Source: Sphingomonas hankookensis
GTDB taxonomy: Bacteria; Pseudomonadota; Alphaproteobacteria; Sphingomonadales; Sphingomonadaceae
Direction of reading: 5' to 3'
NCBI RefSeq assembly: GCF_022664465.1
Contig: NZ_JAKREV010000001.1
Location: 186,001-250,000 of the forward strand
Length of the DNA stretch: 64,000 nucleotides
Below, piece after piece: positions 1-8,290 of this stretch. Made by a program: the position numbers and the translations under genes. Each line of letters starts with the position of its first letter. The stretch's first letter is position 1. Under the pieces are notes generated by a model. That model did not search any database. It was not told where the DNA came from and saw only the letters and a program-made list of their open reading frames with translations.

Positions 1-169
1 AGAGCGTGACCAGCCCCATCGGCCATGCCAGCGTCTCCCACGCCATGAAGGCGAAGAAGGCGGTGATGACGGCGGCGATGAGGACGTATTTGCGCCCTTC
101 GGGATGAACCGAGGGCCAGCGCCACTTGACGGTCGTGGTGCCGACCGCGGGCTTTTCGAGCGATGCCAT
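1..169 (-). CDS. psd: Phosphatidylserine decarboxylase proenzyme, N-terminal part (cut by window edge)
   Basis: The 56 visible codons run off the left edge. They read MASLEKPAVG..., then VHPEGRKY and a hydrophobic segment, which is the N-terminus typical of the short alphaproteobacterial phosphatidylserine decarboxylases (recalled family pattern). The enzyme makes phosphatidylethanolamine at the inner membrane and self-cleaves to form a pyruvoyl cofactor. The cleavage site and catalytic part are outside the window, so activity cannot be judged. The ATG at 169 is the natural start and the gene is divergent from icd. Identity rests on the N-terminus alone. Confidence 0.7.
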   Translation of the reverse strand, partial: MASLEKPAVGTTTVKWRWPSVHPEGRKYVLIAAVITAFFAFMAWETLAWPMGLVTL

Positions 170-300
170 GAGCCGTGGTGTACCCAAGGTGAGCCGTGCT
201 GACAACCGCCGAGCACGACCGGACCCGCCGGCATGCGGTTGATCGCGAGCCACCGACCCCGTAAGGCCGCGCCAATCGCAACAAAATCGAGAGCAGGCGC

Positions 301-1521
301 ATGGCGAAGATCAAGGTCAAAACCCCGGTCGTGGAAATCGACGGCGACGAAATGACCCGCATCATCTGGGCATGGATTCGCGAACGGCTGATCCAGCCCT
401 ATCTCGAAATCGACCTCGATTATTACGACCTCGGCATCGAGAAGCGCGACGAGACCGACGACAAGATCACCGTCGACAGCGCCAAGGCGATCCAGAAGTA
501 CGGCGTGGGCGTGAAGTGCGCGACGATCACCCCCGACGAGCAGCGCGTCGAGGAATTCGGTCTGAAGAAGATGTGGCGTTCGCCGAACGGCACGATCCGC
601 AATATCCTCGGCGGCGTGGTCTTTCGCGAACCGATCGTCATCTCGAACGTGCCCCGCCTGATCCCGGGCTGGACCAAGCCGATCGTCGTCGGCCGTCACG
701 CCTTCGGCGACCAGTATAAGGCGACCGACTTCAAGGTCCCCGGCGCGGGCAAGCTGACCATGAAGTGGGAAGGCACCGATGGCCAGGTGATCGAGGAGGA
801 AGTGTTCGACTTCCCCGCCGCCGGCGTCGCGATGGGCATGTACAATCTGGACGAATCGATCCGCGATTTTGCGCGCGCATCGATGAACTACGGGCTCGGC
901 CGCGGCTGGCCGGTGTATCTTTCGACCAAGAATACGATCCTCAAGGCGTATGACGGTCGGTTCAAGGATATCTTCGAGGAAGTATTCGCGACCGAATTCA
1001 AGGACAAGTTCCAGACCGCCGGCATCGAATATCAGCATCGCCTGATCGACGATATGGTGGCATCGGCGCTGAAGTGGCACGGCGAGTTCGTCTGGGCCTG
1101 CAAGAACTATGACGGCGACGTGCAGTCGGATCAGGTTGCGCAAGGGTTCGGCTCGCTCGGCCTGATGACTTCGGTTCTGATGTCGCCGGACGGCAAGACG
1201 ATCGAGGCCGAAGCGGCGCACGGCACCGTTACGCGCCACTATCGCCAACATCAGCAGGGCAAGGCGACCTCGACCAACCCGATCGCGTCGATCTTCGCGT
1301 GGACCGGTGGCCTGAAGTATCGCGGCAAGTTCGACGGCACGCCCGACGTGACGAAGTTCGCCGAAACCCTCGAGCGCGTCTGCATCCAGACCGTCGAGGA
1401 CGGCCACATGACCAAGGATCTCGCGATCCTGATCGGTCCGGATCAGCCTTGGATGACCACCGAACAGTTCTTTGAACAGGTTCGTGTCAACCTCGAACAG
1501 GCGATGGGCGCACAGGGCTAA
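301..1521 (+). CDS. icd: NADP-dependent isocitrate dehydrogenase
   Basis: This 406-residue protein oxidatively decarboxylates isocitrate to 2-oxoglutarate in the TCA cycle, making NADPH. The N-terminal substrate-site segment ([13 protein letters not shown], about residues 11-23) is present. The dehydrogenase signature [17 protein letters not shown] lies at about residues 269-285, followed by [10 protein letters not shown]. The length matches the eukaryote-like homodimeric IDH common in alphaproteobacteria rather than the roughly 740-residue monomeric type. It is monocistronic: psd diverges upstream and a very strong hairpin follows the stop. The ATG at 301 follows a modest purine-rich stretch. 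Confidence 0.97.
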   Translation: MAKIKVKTPVVEIDGDEMTRIIWAWIRERLIQPYLEIDLDYYDLGIEKRDETDDKITVDSAKAIQKYGVGVKCATITPDEQRVEEFGLKKMWRSPNGTIRNILGGVVFREPIVISNVPRLIPGWTKPIVVGRHAFGDQYKATDFKVPGAGKLTMKWEGTDGQVIEEEVFDFPAAGVAMGMYNLDESIRDFARASMNYGLGRGWPVYLSTKNTILKAYDGRFKDIFEEVFATEFKDKFQTAGIEYQHRLIDDMVASALKWHGEFVWACKNYDGDVQSDQVAQGFGSLGLMTSVLMSPDGKTIEAEAAHGTVTRHYRQHQQGKATSTNPIASIFAWTGGLKYRGKFDGTPDVTKFAETLERVCIQTVEDGHMTKDLAILIGPDQPWMTTEQFFEQVRVNLEQAMGAQG

Positions 1522-1544
1522 GCCCGCCCTCACGCTGAACGACG

Positions 1545-1580
1545 CGAACGGCGTCCATCCGATGGGATGGGCGCCGTTCG
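1545..1580 (+). terminator. Strong hairpin after icd
   Basis: Twenty-four bases after the icd stop, the arms 1545-1560 and 1565-1580 pair over 16 positions with one G-U wobble around a GATG loop. The stem is very GC-rich. No long T-run follows, so it is an L-shaped or Rho-assisted terminator candidate, or a 3' mRNA stabiliser. Confidence 0.7.
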
Positions 1581-1627
1581 TGCATTGGCGGTTGCCGCAT
1601 CCGTGCCGCATCCGCAACAATGCCGCC

Positions 1628-3403
1628 ATGCCATTGCCGATTGATTCGACGCCGTTCAGCGATTCGCTGGTCATTCTGGGGGCCGCCGGGCTCGTCATTC
1701 CCGCTTTCGCCCGGTTCCGCGTCAATCCGGTCATCGGCTTCATCCTCGTCGGCGTGCTGGTCGGCCCGTTCGGGCTGGGCGCGCTGGTCGACCGCGTGCC
1801 GTGGCTGTTCCACATCACCATTACCGACCGCCATTCGATCGAGCCCTTTGCCGAGTTCGGCATCGTGCTGTTGCTGTTCTCGATCGGGCTCGAACTGTCG
1901 TTCAAGCGGCTCTGGGCGATGCGGCGGCAGGTGTTCGGGCTGGGCGCGGCCGAGCTGTTCGGGTCGGGCGTGCTAATCGGCGGCGGATTGATGCTGTTGG
2001 GTCAGCCGGTGGCGGGAGCGATCGGCCTCGGCCTCGCGCTCGCCCTATCCTCTACCGCGCTGGTACTGCCGATGGCTGGGACGACCGGGCCGGTCGGGCG
2101 CACCGCCTTCTCGATGCTGTTGTTCGAGGACTTGGCGCTGGTCCCGATCATCTTCGCGCTGGGCGCACTCGCGCCGACCGCGACCGACGATGGCTGGGCC
2201 GGGCTGGCCACTACTGCGATTTGGGGCGGCCTGAGCGTCGTCGGCCTCTACGCCGCCGGTCGCCTGTTCCTGCCGCGGCTGTTCGCGCAGGCGGCCCGGA
2301 CCAAGAGCCCCGAGTTGTTCCTCTCGGCCAGCCTGCTGGTGGTGATCGTCGCCAGCCTCGTCACCACCGCTGCCGGGCTGTCGCCGATCGTCGGCGCGCT
2401 GCTCGCCGGGCTGCTGATCGCTGAAACGGAGTATCATAGCGAGGTCGAGGTCATCACCGCGCCGTTCAAGGGGCTGGCGCTCGGCGTGTTCCTCATCACC
2501 GTGGGCATGAGCCTCGACCTTGCGACCATTGCCGACAACTGGGGCGAACTGCTCGGCGCGATTGCCGCGGTGGTGGTGTTGAAGGCGGCGGTGACCGGCG
2601 GGCTGCTCTGGTTCAACGGCGTGCGTCCCGGCACTGCCACGGAAACCGGATTGCTGATGTCAAGCCCGTCGGAAACCACGCTGATCGTGCTCGCCGCCGC
2701 GACACAGGCACAGCTGATCCAGCCATCGACCGCTGCCTTCTGGCAGACGGTCACCGCGATCGGGCTGACGATCACCCCGCTGCTCGCGACGCTCGGCAAG
2801 CGCGCATCGCGGCGGATCGAGCACCGCGTCGGCGCGCCCGAGGAAACGCCGATCGACGTTGGCGGTGCGCGCGTCGTCATTATCGGCTTCGGCCGCGTCG
2901 GACGGCTGGTCGCCGAGATGCTTAAGACCCACGGCAAGCCCTATATCGCGGTCGATTCGGACATCGACAACGTCGCCACGGCGCGCGCGGAGGGGCATCC
3001 GATCCTGTTTGGCGACGTCGCGCGGTCCGAACTGGTCGACCGGCTAGACCTCGGTCGCGCCTCCGCGCTGGTGCTGACGATGGATGATCCGGTGCTGACG
3101 GTGCGGCTGACCCGGCGCGTTCGCGGCTGGGTACCGGGGCTGACGATTCTCGCCCGCGCGCGCGATGCGACCCATGCGGCGGAACTCTACGCCGCCGGGG
3201 TCAGCGACGCGGTGCCCGAAACGCTCGAAAGCTCGCTGCAATTATCCGAAGCGGTGCTGGTCGACCTGGGCGTCGCGATGGGCCCGGTGATCGCGTCGAT
3301 CCACGAAAAGCGCGACGAACTGCGCCAATCGATCCGCGAACAGGCGGATTTGGAGCGCGAACCCCGTATCCGCCGATTGCGCCGGATCGACGATCCGGTC
3401 TGA
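1628..3403 (+). CDS. CPA2-family monovalent cation:proton antiporter with TrkA-N domain (KefB-like)
   Basis: This 591-residue inner-membrane protein has about a dozen hydrophobic segments over roughly the first 390 residues. A cytosolic nucleotide-binding TrkA-N/RCK domain follows, starting near residue 410 with VVIIGFGRVGRLVAE (GxGxxG Rossmann loop). This architecture is that of KefB/KefC/YbaL-type K+ efflux systems: antiport of K+ or Na+ against protons, gated by ligand binding to the RCK domain. The open frame extends back to 1472 inside icd, but residues before MPLPIDS look non-biological and cross the icd terminator hairpin, so the ATG at 1628 is chosen. No ancillary KefG/KefF gene is adjacent. 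Ion specificity cannot be read from sequence. Confidence 0.88.
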   Translation: MPLPIDSTPFSDSLVILGAAGLVIPAFARFRVNPVIGFILVGVLVGPFGLGALVDRVPWLFHITITDRHSIEPFAEFGIVLLLFSIGLELSFKRLWAMRRQVFGLGAAELFGSGVLIGGGLMLLGQPVAGAIGLGLALALSSTALVLPMAGTTGPVGRTAFSMLLFEDLALVPIIFALGALAPTATDDGWAGLATTAIWGGLSVVGLYAAGRLFLPRLFAQAARTKSPELFLSASLLVVIVASLVTTAAGLSPIVGALLAGLLIAETEYHSEVEVITAPFKGLALGVFLITVGMSLDLATIADNWGELLGAIAAVVVLKAAVTGGLLWFNGVRPGTATETGLLMSSPSETTLIVLAAATQAQLIQPSTAAFWQTVTAIGLTITPLLATLGKRASRRIEHRVGAPEETPIDVGGARVVIIGFGRVGRLVAEMLKTHGKPYIAVDSDIDNVATARAEGHPILFGDVARSELVDRLDLGRASALVLTMDDPVLTVRLTRRVRGWVPGLTILARARDATHAAELYAAGVSDAVPETLESSLQLSEAVLVDLGVAMGPVIASIHEKRDELRQSIREQADLEREPRIRRLRRIDDPV

Positions 3404-3408
3404 ACGCG

Positions 3409-4458
3409 TTACCCGCGCCCGATCAACCGCCGGGCGATGGCGTCGGCGACATCCGAATGCGGCTTGCCGCTGGCTTCGCTCTCGTCCCAAACCTGCACCA
3501 GCCGGTCCGGGATGCGGGCGATGCGCGCCTCGACCTCGGCGCGGTCGCCCTGGCCGAGATACTCCAGCGCCACGTTGATGATGCCGCCGGCGTTGATGAC
3601 ATAGTCCGGCGCATACAGGATTCCGCGATCCTGCAACCGCGCACCGTCGGCCGCCGTCGCCAGCTGGTTGTTCGCACCACCCGCAACCGCCCGGCACTTC
3701 AGCGCAGCGATCGTCGCTTCGTCCAGCACCGCGCCCAGCGCATTGGGGCTGACGATATCGGCGTCGAGCGTCAGTACCGACTTGGGATCGGTCGTCGTCG
3801 CGCCCAGTTCGCTCGCCAACGCTTCGGCGCGCGCCTCGTTGACGTCGGCGAGCGTCAGTACCGCGCCGTCCTTCGCCAGCAGCCGGGCGAGCCCGCCACC
3901 GACCGAACCGACACCCTGCACCGCCACACGCACACCGCGCATGTCGTCGCTGCCCAGCGCCCGCTTCGCCGCCGCGCGCACGCCCAGATAGACGCCCATC
4001 GCGGTGAACGGCCCCGGATCGCCGCCGGCATTGCCTGCCGCGACGGGGAGGCCCGACACATATTTGGTCGAGCCGGAAATGGTGATCATGTCGGCTTCGG
4101 ACATGCCGACATCCTCGGCCGTCACATAGCGACCACCCAGCGATTCGACCGCACGACCAAAGGCGCCCAGGAGTTCCGTCGTCTTGGCGCCGCCTTCTGG
4201 CGCCAGCACCACGCCCTTGCCGCCACCCATCGGCAGCCCGGCCATCGCGTTCTTGAAGCTCATGCCGCGCGACAGGCGCAGCGCATCGGTCACCGCCGCA
4301 TCGCTGCTGGCATAGCGCCAGAAGCGCACACCGCCCGCTGCCGGACCCAACGCCGTCGAATGGACCGCGATGACGCAGCGCAGGCCGGTCTGGTGATCCG
4401 AAAAGAGGTGGATACCTTCGTGATCGTCGAAGTCGGGATAGCCCCAATCGGTCTGCAC
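3409..4458 (-). CDS. Leucine/glutamate-type amino-acid dehydrogenase
   Basis: A 349-residue member of the Glu/Leu/Phe/Val dehydrogenase family: NAD(P)-dependent oxidative deamination of an amino acid to its 2-oxo acid. The catalytic-lysine motif PMGGGKGV lies at about residues 76-83, and the Rossmann loop GVGSVGGG at about 182-189. The size fits the leucine/valine dehydrogenase branch rather than the roughly 450-residue hexameric glutamate dehydrogenases. The start is a GTG at 4458 with GGAG 8 nt upstream; the longer frame to 4527 would run through tRNA-His and is rejected. It is convergent with the antiporter, 5 nt apart. Exact substrate is not determined by sequence. Confidence 0.88.
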   Translation of the reverse strand: MQTDWGYPDFDDHEGIHLFSDHQTGLRCVIAVHSTALGPAAGGVRFWRYASSDAAVTDALRLSRGMSFKNAMAGLPMGGGKGVVLAPEGGAKTTELLGAFGRAVESLGGRYVTAEDVGMSEADMITISGSTKYVSGLPVAAGNAGGDPGPFTAMGVYLGVRAAAKRALGSDDMRGVRVAVQGVGSVGGGLARLLAKDGAVLTLADVNEARAEALASELGATTTDPKSVLTLDADIVSPNALGAVLDEATIAALKCRAVAGGANNQLATAADGARLQDRGILYAPDYVINAGGIINVALEYLGQGDRAEVEARIARIPDRLVQVWDESEASGKPHSDVADAIARRLIGRG

Positions 4459-4484
4459 GGCGGCGGCTCCAGCGCTGTAAGGGA

Positions 4485-4562
4485 TGGGGCGACCGACGGG
4501 ACTTGAACCCGCAACTTCCGGCATCACAAGCCGGCGCTCTAACCAATTGAACTACGGTCGCC
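4485..4562 (-). tRNA. tRNA-His (GTG)
   Basis: The complement folds as a complete cloverleaf. The acceptor begins GGCGACCG, including the extra G-1 opposite C73 that is diagnostic for tRNA-His. The anticodon loop is TTGTGAT with anticodon GTG, the T-arm contains GGTTCAAGT, and the 3' CCA is encoded (4485-4487). Confidence 0.96.
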
Positions 4563-4642
4563 GTGGAGTGGCGCGCTTAGCGGTGCCGCACGCATCGGTC
4601 AAGCAGTGGCGTCGCGACAATCGTTCTGGCAGGAAATTCACC

Positions 4643-5314
4643 ATGGAATCGCACCCATCCCCTGCCCCGTCGACGTTAGGTTCGGGCTTCCCCGCCGAAC
4701 TCGTCATCGATCACATCATGGCCCGTCCCGGCGTGCAGCGCGTGCCGAGCGCCAAGCTGTCGCTGTTCATCCGCCGCAGCCTGATCCCGGCGGACCTGTG
4801 TACTGCGCTGATCGAGCGGATCGACGCCAGGCGGCGGCCGTCGACCATAGCCGACGCCAATGGCGACCCGACCTTCCGCACCAGCGAAACCTGCGACCTC
4901 GATTCGACCGATCCGGTCGTTGCCGCGGCGGAAACGCTGATCTACGATTTCTGCGGGCTCGATCCGGCGCATGGCGAACCGTTGCAGGGACAACGCTATG
5001 CCGTTGGGCAGGAGTTCAAGGCGCATACCGACTATTTCGACCCGCAGGGCGGCGACTTCGCAAAATATTGCTCGGTCGCGGGCAACCGGACATGGACCGT
5101 GATGCTCTACCTCAACGAACCCGGTGCCGGCGGCGCGACCCGGTTCAAGGCGATCGACAAGATCGTCCAGCCCGAGGTCGGCAAGCTGCTGGCATGGAAC
5201 AATCTGCGCGCCGATGGCAGCCCCAATCCCGCGACGCTGCACCATGGCATGAAGGTGCGCGACGGCACCAAATATGTCCTCACCAAATGGTTTCGCGAAC
5301 GCCCATGGGGATAA
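4643..5314 (+). CDS. 2-oxoglutarate/Fe(II)-dependent oxygenase (prolyl 4-hydroxylase-like)
   Basis: A 223-residue single-domain dioxygenase. The double-stranded beta-helix iron triad is visible as H128-x-D130 (KAHTDYF) and His200 or 201 in TLHHGMKV, and Lys210 is placed to bind the 2-oxoglutarate carboxylate. This matches the P4Hc branch of 2OG oxygenases. The start is the ATG at 4643, with AGGA 8 nt upstream; the frame is open back through tRNA-His, which cannot be coding. No substrate gene is adjacent, so the hydroxylated target is unknown. Confidence 0.87.
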   Translation: MESHPSPAPSTLGSGFPAELVIDHIMARPGVQRVPSAKLSLFIRRSLIPADLCTALIERIDARRRPSTIADANGDPTFRTSETCDLDSTDPVVAAAETLIYDFCGLDPAHGEPLQGQRYAVGQEFKAHTDYFDPQGGDFAKYCSVAGNRTWTVMLYLNEPGAGGATRFKAIDKIVQPEVGKLLAWNNLRADGSPNPATLHHGMKVRDGTKYVLTKWFRERPWG

Positions 5315-5316
5315 AC

Positions 5317-5352
5317 GAACGGGCCGCCGGCATCGCTGCCGACGGCCCGTTC
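5317..5352. terminator. Bidirectional hairpin terminator
   Basis: A 10-bp perfect outer stem (5317-5326 with 5343-5352), one mismatch, five more pairs and a TCGC loop lie between the convergent oxygenase and TonB-receptor genes. T-rich sequence follows on each strand (TGTCTTTG on plus, GTTTAT on minus). Confidence 0.75.
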
Positions 5353-5369
5353 TGTCTTTGCCATCCGGA

Positions 5370-8186
5370 TCAGAACTGCGCGGTTACCCCCAGCGAGAAC
5401 ATCCGGCCCAGATTGTAGCGGTTGATGAACACCTGGTTGGTGCCGAAGTCCTGGCTTTCGGAATAGCGGGTGCCCGTCAGGTTGCGCGCCTCTGCCTTCA
5501 CTTCCAGATTGGCACCGGCCACCTCGAATCCCTGCCGCGCGACGAGGTCGAGGCGGATGCCCGGACGCTCGACGATATCGGGCTGGAACCCCTGCCCCGA
5601 CAGGTTCGACGGACCACGGTTGGTCACGCGGTCGCTGGCATAGTTGAACAGCAGTGTGACCTGCGACAATGCCGCAGTGTCTTCCAGACCGATCTGGACG
5701 TTGACCAGATGGTCCGACTGACCGGTCAACGGCGCGCCGTCACGGAACAGCAGGTTGGCGCGGCCGAAACCGGCCGCACAGCCGCCAATGCCGGGCGACC
5801 CCAGTGCCGCCGCCGGGTTCGGCACGCAGCTGCCATCGGCGGTGATGGCCGACTGGGTGTAGGTGTAGTTCGCCAGCAGCAGCAGGCGACGGCTGGCAAA
5901 GAAGTTGCCGAGGCTTTCGAGCGGCACATACTTCTGCGCCTCGACCTCGGCACCCCACAGCGTCGCCTTGGGCAGGAAGGTGAAGCCGGTCTGCAGCGTC
6001 GCGTCGGGGCTGGGATAGAAGCCAGCCTGTTCGATCGGGTTGTCGATCCGCTTGTAGAAGCCGGCGGCGGTTACGCGCTGATCGCGACCGAAAAACCATT
6101 CGTAGCGGGCTTCGAGGTTCCAAAGCTCCGAATCGCGCAGGTTCGGGTTGCCGAAGAACAGGCGGTCGGAGTCAGGATCGCGGAACTGCTGCGGCGCCAA
6201 TTCGCGGAACTGCGGACGCGAAATGGTCTTGGCCCCGCTCAGGCGCAGCTGCATGTCGCGCGCGAAGTTATAGGTCAACGTGCCGGCGGGCAGCCAGTAG
6301 CTGTTATTCAGCTTGGTCGTCGCCGTGTTTATCGGCGTGACCAGTTCGCTGGCGGTTTCGTACCGCACGCCGGCGACGGCGCGCAGGCCGTCGAGCACCT
6401 CTGCCTCCGCTTGCGCATAGCCGGCATGGATTTCCAGCGACGCGTCATAGGCATAGGCACCGTTCTGCGTATTGAACTGCAGCTGGATGGTGCAGGCACC
6501 GGTCCCACGCTGCGGACAGGCGTTGAACAGCGAGTCCGGCGACAGCAGGTAATCGGGCCGCAGTAGGTTGTTGGGGAACCCGGGCGCCGTGCCGGCGCCG
6601 TCGCTGGTCTGGTAGTTGAACTGGAGCCGCCGCGAATTGCGGTCGGTGTTCGAATAGAAATAGCCGGTCGACAGCGTGATTGGCCGGTCGGTCGGCAGCT
6701 TGTACGACAGATCGGCCTGACCGGTGTAGAGATTCTCGTCCAGCTCGCTGAACACGACGCTGGCGAACGGCGAGAAGCGCTGCGTGACCTGATAGGCGCC
6801 GTTGCAGTTGAACCCGCGTGAGAATGGCGCACCGTCGGTGGTAATCGGATAGCCGTTGGTAGTGCGGTTCGAGCAAAGATAGTCGAACTGCCGCTCGTAC
6901 GGCGCGTTGCGCTTCGAGTTGGCGAAGGCGCCGCGGGCGTCGAACTTTAACGCGTCGGTCAACTTGAATTCGCCGACCAGCTGCGTTTCGATCAGCTGGC
7001 GTTCGAACCAGTTGGTGTTCTGTTGCAGGCGCAGGCCGCTGAAATTGTTGTACGCTTCCGATCCCGCGAGACGCCCCTGCTTAAGCGTGTCGTGGATATA
7101 AACGTTGGTCCAGCGGATCGTGTTGTCGTTGAATTCGTAGCCCAGACCGACCAGCGCGTTGGCGACGACGCGATTGTCGGTCAGCACGGTGCGGAAGTCG
7201 TTGCGGACGGTGCCGTTTTCGCTGACGCTGTCCTGCTGGATCGCATCGCGCGTGCGGAAGCTGTTCGACAGGCCGAGCGAGGCGATCACGCCGAGGCGGT
7301 CGCTGCCGATGTCGAACACCGAACCGCCCGCGATTTCACCCGAGAAGTTGGCGGGCAGCTGGTTGTTGACCTGCAACAGCGTGGTGCGCGCGTTGTTCAG
7401 CTGCGCGACCTGATCGGCGGTGAAGATGCCCGAGCCCTGATCGGCGTTGCGGATGAACGAAGGGACGCCGCGCGTACCGTCGTCATAGCCGAGCCAGTCG
7501 CTTTTGCCGCCGGCATAGACATAGCCGAGCTCGCTGGTGGTCACGGTGTCGGCCGAGATCGAGCCACCGATCGACAGGAAGTTCTTCTTCGGGATCGCCT
7601 TCGACGTCAGGTTGATGACGCCGCCGCCGAATTCGCCGGGGAAGTTGACCGAATAGGTCTTCTGCACCAGCGCCGATCCGACGATCGAGGTCGGGAAGAT
7701 GTCGAGCGGAACCGAGCGGCGCAGCGGTTCGGGGCTGGGCAAGGGCGAGCCGTTGAGCAGCGACGACGAATAGCGGTCGCCGAGGCCACGGACATAGACG
7801 AAGCCGCCGCCGACGACCGACAGGCCGGTCACGCGGGTCAGCGCGCCGGCGATGTCGCCGTCACCGGTGCGGGCGATGTCGGCTTCAGACAGCACCGACA
7901 CGATCTGCGGCGTGGCGCGTACGACGTTCGGGATGTTGCGGCCAACGACGACGATTTCCTGCGCCGCTTCCGCATCGAAACCGGGCGAGGAGACTTCGGC
8001 CGGGGCGTCGGTCGTGGTGCCGTCCTGCGCCGTCGAGGTCGCGGTGTCGGGCTGGGTACCGGTCTGCACGACCGGCGGCGTGGCCGGCGCGGGCGCCGGC
8101 GGCGTCGTGGACTGCGCCAGCACGGCCGGCGCGACCAGCTGTGAAGTCAGAAGAAGGAGCGTTGCATAGGCGCGGCGGTGCTGCAT
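5370..8186 (-). CDS. TonB-dependent outer-membrane receptor
   Basis: A 938-residue receptor with a signal peptide (cleavage about residue 24, VLAQS) and an Ala/Pro/Thr-rich linker to about residue 65. A TonB-box-like EIVVVGR segment follows near residue 77. The plug domain carries VYVRGLGDRYSS and the FGGGVINL segment that usually ends the plug, then a 22-strand-type barrel ends in Phe. These proteins import scarce ligands through the outer membrane using TonB energy. The upstream lipoprotein gene on the same strand and an 11-bp-periodic array before that gene suggest one regulated transport unit, possibly phosphate-responsive (inference). The ligand cannot be read from sequence. A hairpin lies between the two genes. 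Confidence 0.93.
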   Translation of the reverse strand: MQHRRAYATLLLLTSQLVAPAVLAQSTTPPAPAPATPPVVQTGTQPDTATSTAQDGTTTDAPAEVSSPGFDAEAAQEIVVVGRNIPNVVRATPQIVSVLSEADIARTGDGDIAGALTRVTGLSVVGGGFVYVRGLGDRYSSSLLNGSPLPSPEPLRRSVPLDIFPTSIVGSALVQKTYSVNFPGEFGGGVINLTSKAIPKKNFLSIGGSISADTVTTSELGYVYAGGKSDWLGYDDGTRGVPSFIRNADQGSGIFTADQVAQLNNARTTLLQVNNQLPANFSGEIAGGSVFDIGSDRLGVIASLGLSNSFRTRDAIQQDSVSENGTVRNDFRTVLTDNRVVANALVGLGYEFNDNTIRWTNVYIHDTLKQGRLAGSEAYNNFSGLRLQQNTNWFERQLIETQLVGEFKLTDALKFDARGAFANSKRNAPYERQFDYLCSNRTTNGYPITTDGAPFSRGFNCNGAYQVTQRFSPFASVVFSELDENLYTGQADLSYKLPTDRPITLSTGYFYSNTDRNSRRLQFNYQTSDGAGTAPGFPNNLLRPDYLLSPDSLFNACPQRGTGACTIQLQFNTQNGAYAYDASLEIHAGYAQAEAEVLDGLRAVAGVRYETASELVTPINTATTKLNNSYWLPAGTLTYNFARDMQLRLSGAKTISRPQFRELAPQQFRDPDSDRLFFGNPNLRDSELWNLEARYEWFFGRDQRVTAAGFYKRIDNPIEQAGFYPSPDATLQTGFTFLPKATLWGAEVEAQKYVPLESLGNFFASRRLLLLANYTYTQSAITADGSCVPNPAAALGSPGIGGCAAGFGRANLLFRDGAPLTGQSDHLVNVQIGLEDTAALSQVTLLFNYASDRVTNRGPSNLSGQGFQPDIVERPGIRLDLVARQGFEVAGANLEVKAEARNLTGTRYSESQDFGTNQVFINRYNLGRMFSLGVTAQF

Positions 8187-8222
8187 GACCGGGGATCCAC
8201 CTGTTCAAGTCGTAAAGAGCGA

Positions 8223-8256
8223 ATGCCGGAACGGGCGTATCGGCCCGCCCCGGCAT
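8223..8256. other. Intergenic hairpin between lipoprotein and TonB receptor genes
   Basis: Arms ATGCCGG (8223-8229) and CCGGCAT (8250-8256) enclose a 2x2 internal loop, five more pairs and a GTATCG loop. There is no T-run. It may stabilise the upstream mRNA or partly attenuate readthrough into the receptor gene. Confidence 0.5.
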
Positions 8257-8290
8257 CGGCGTGTCATCGCGGATTAGGCGACGGGTCGGA

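Noticed and set aside
4484..4642. Upstream extension of the 2OG oxygenase frame through tRNA-His
   Set aside because: The sequence is a complete tRNA gene on the other strand, and a good start with ribosome-binding site exists at 4643.
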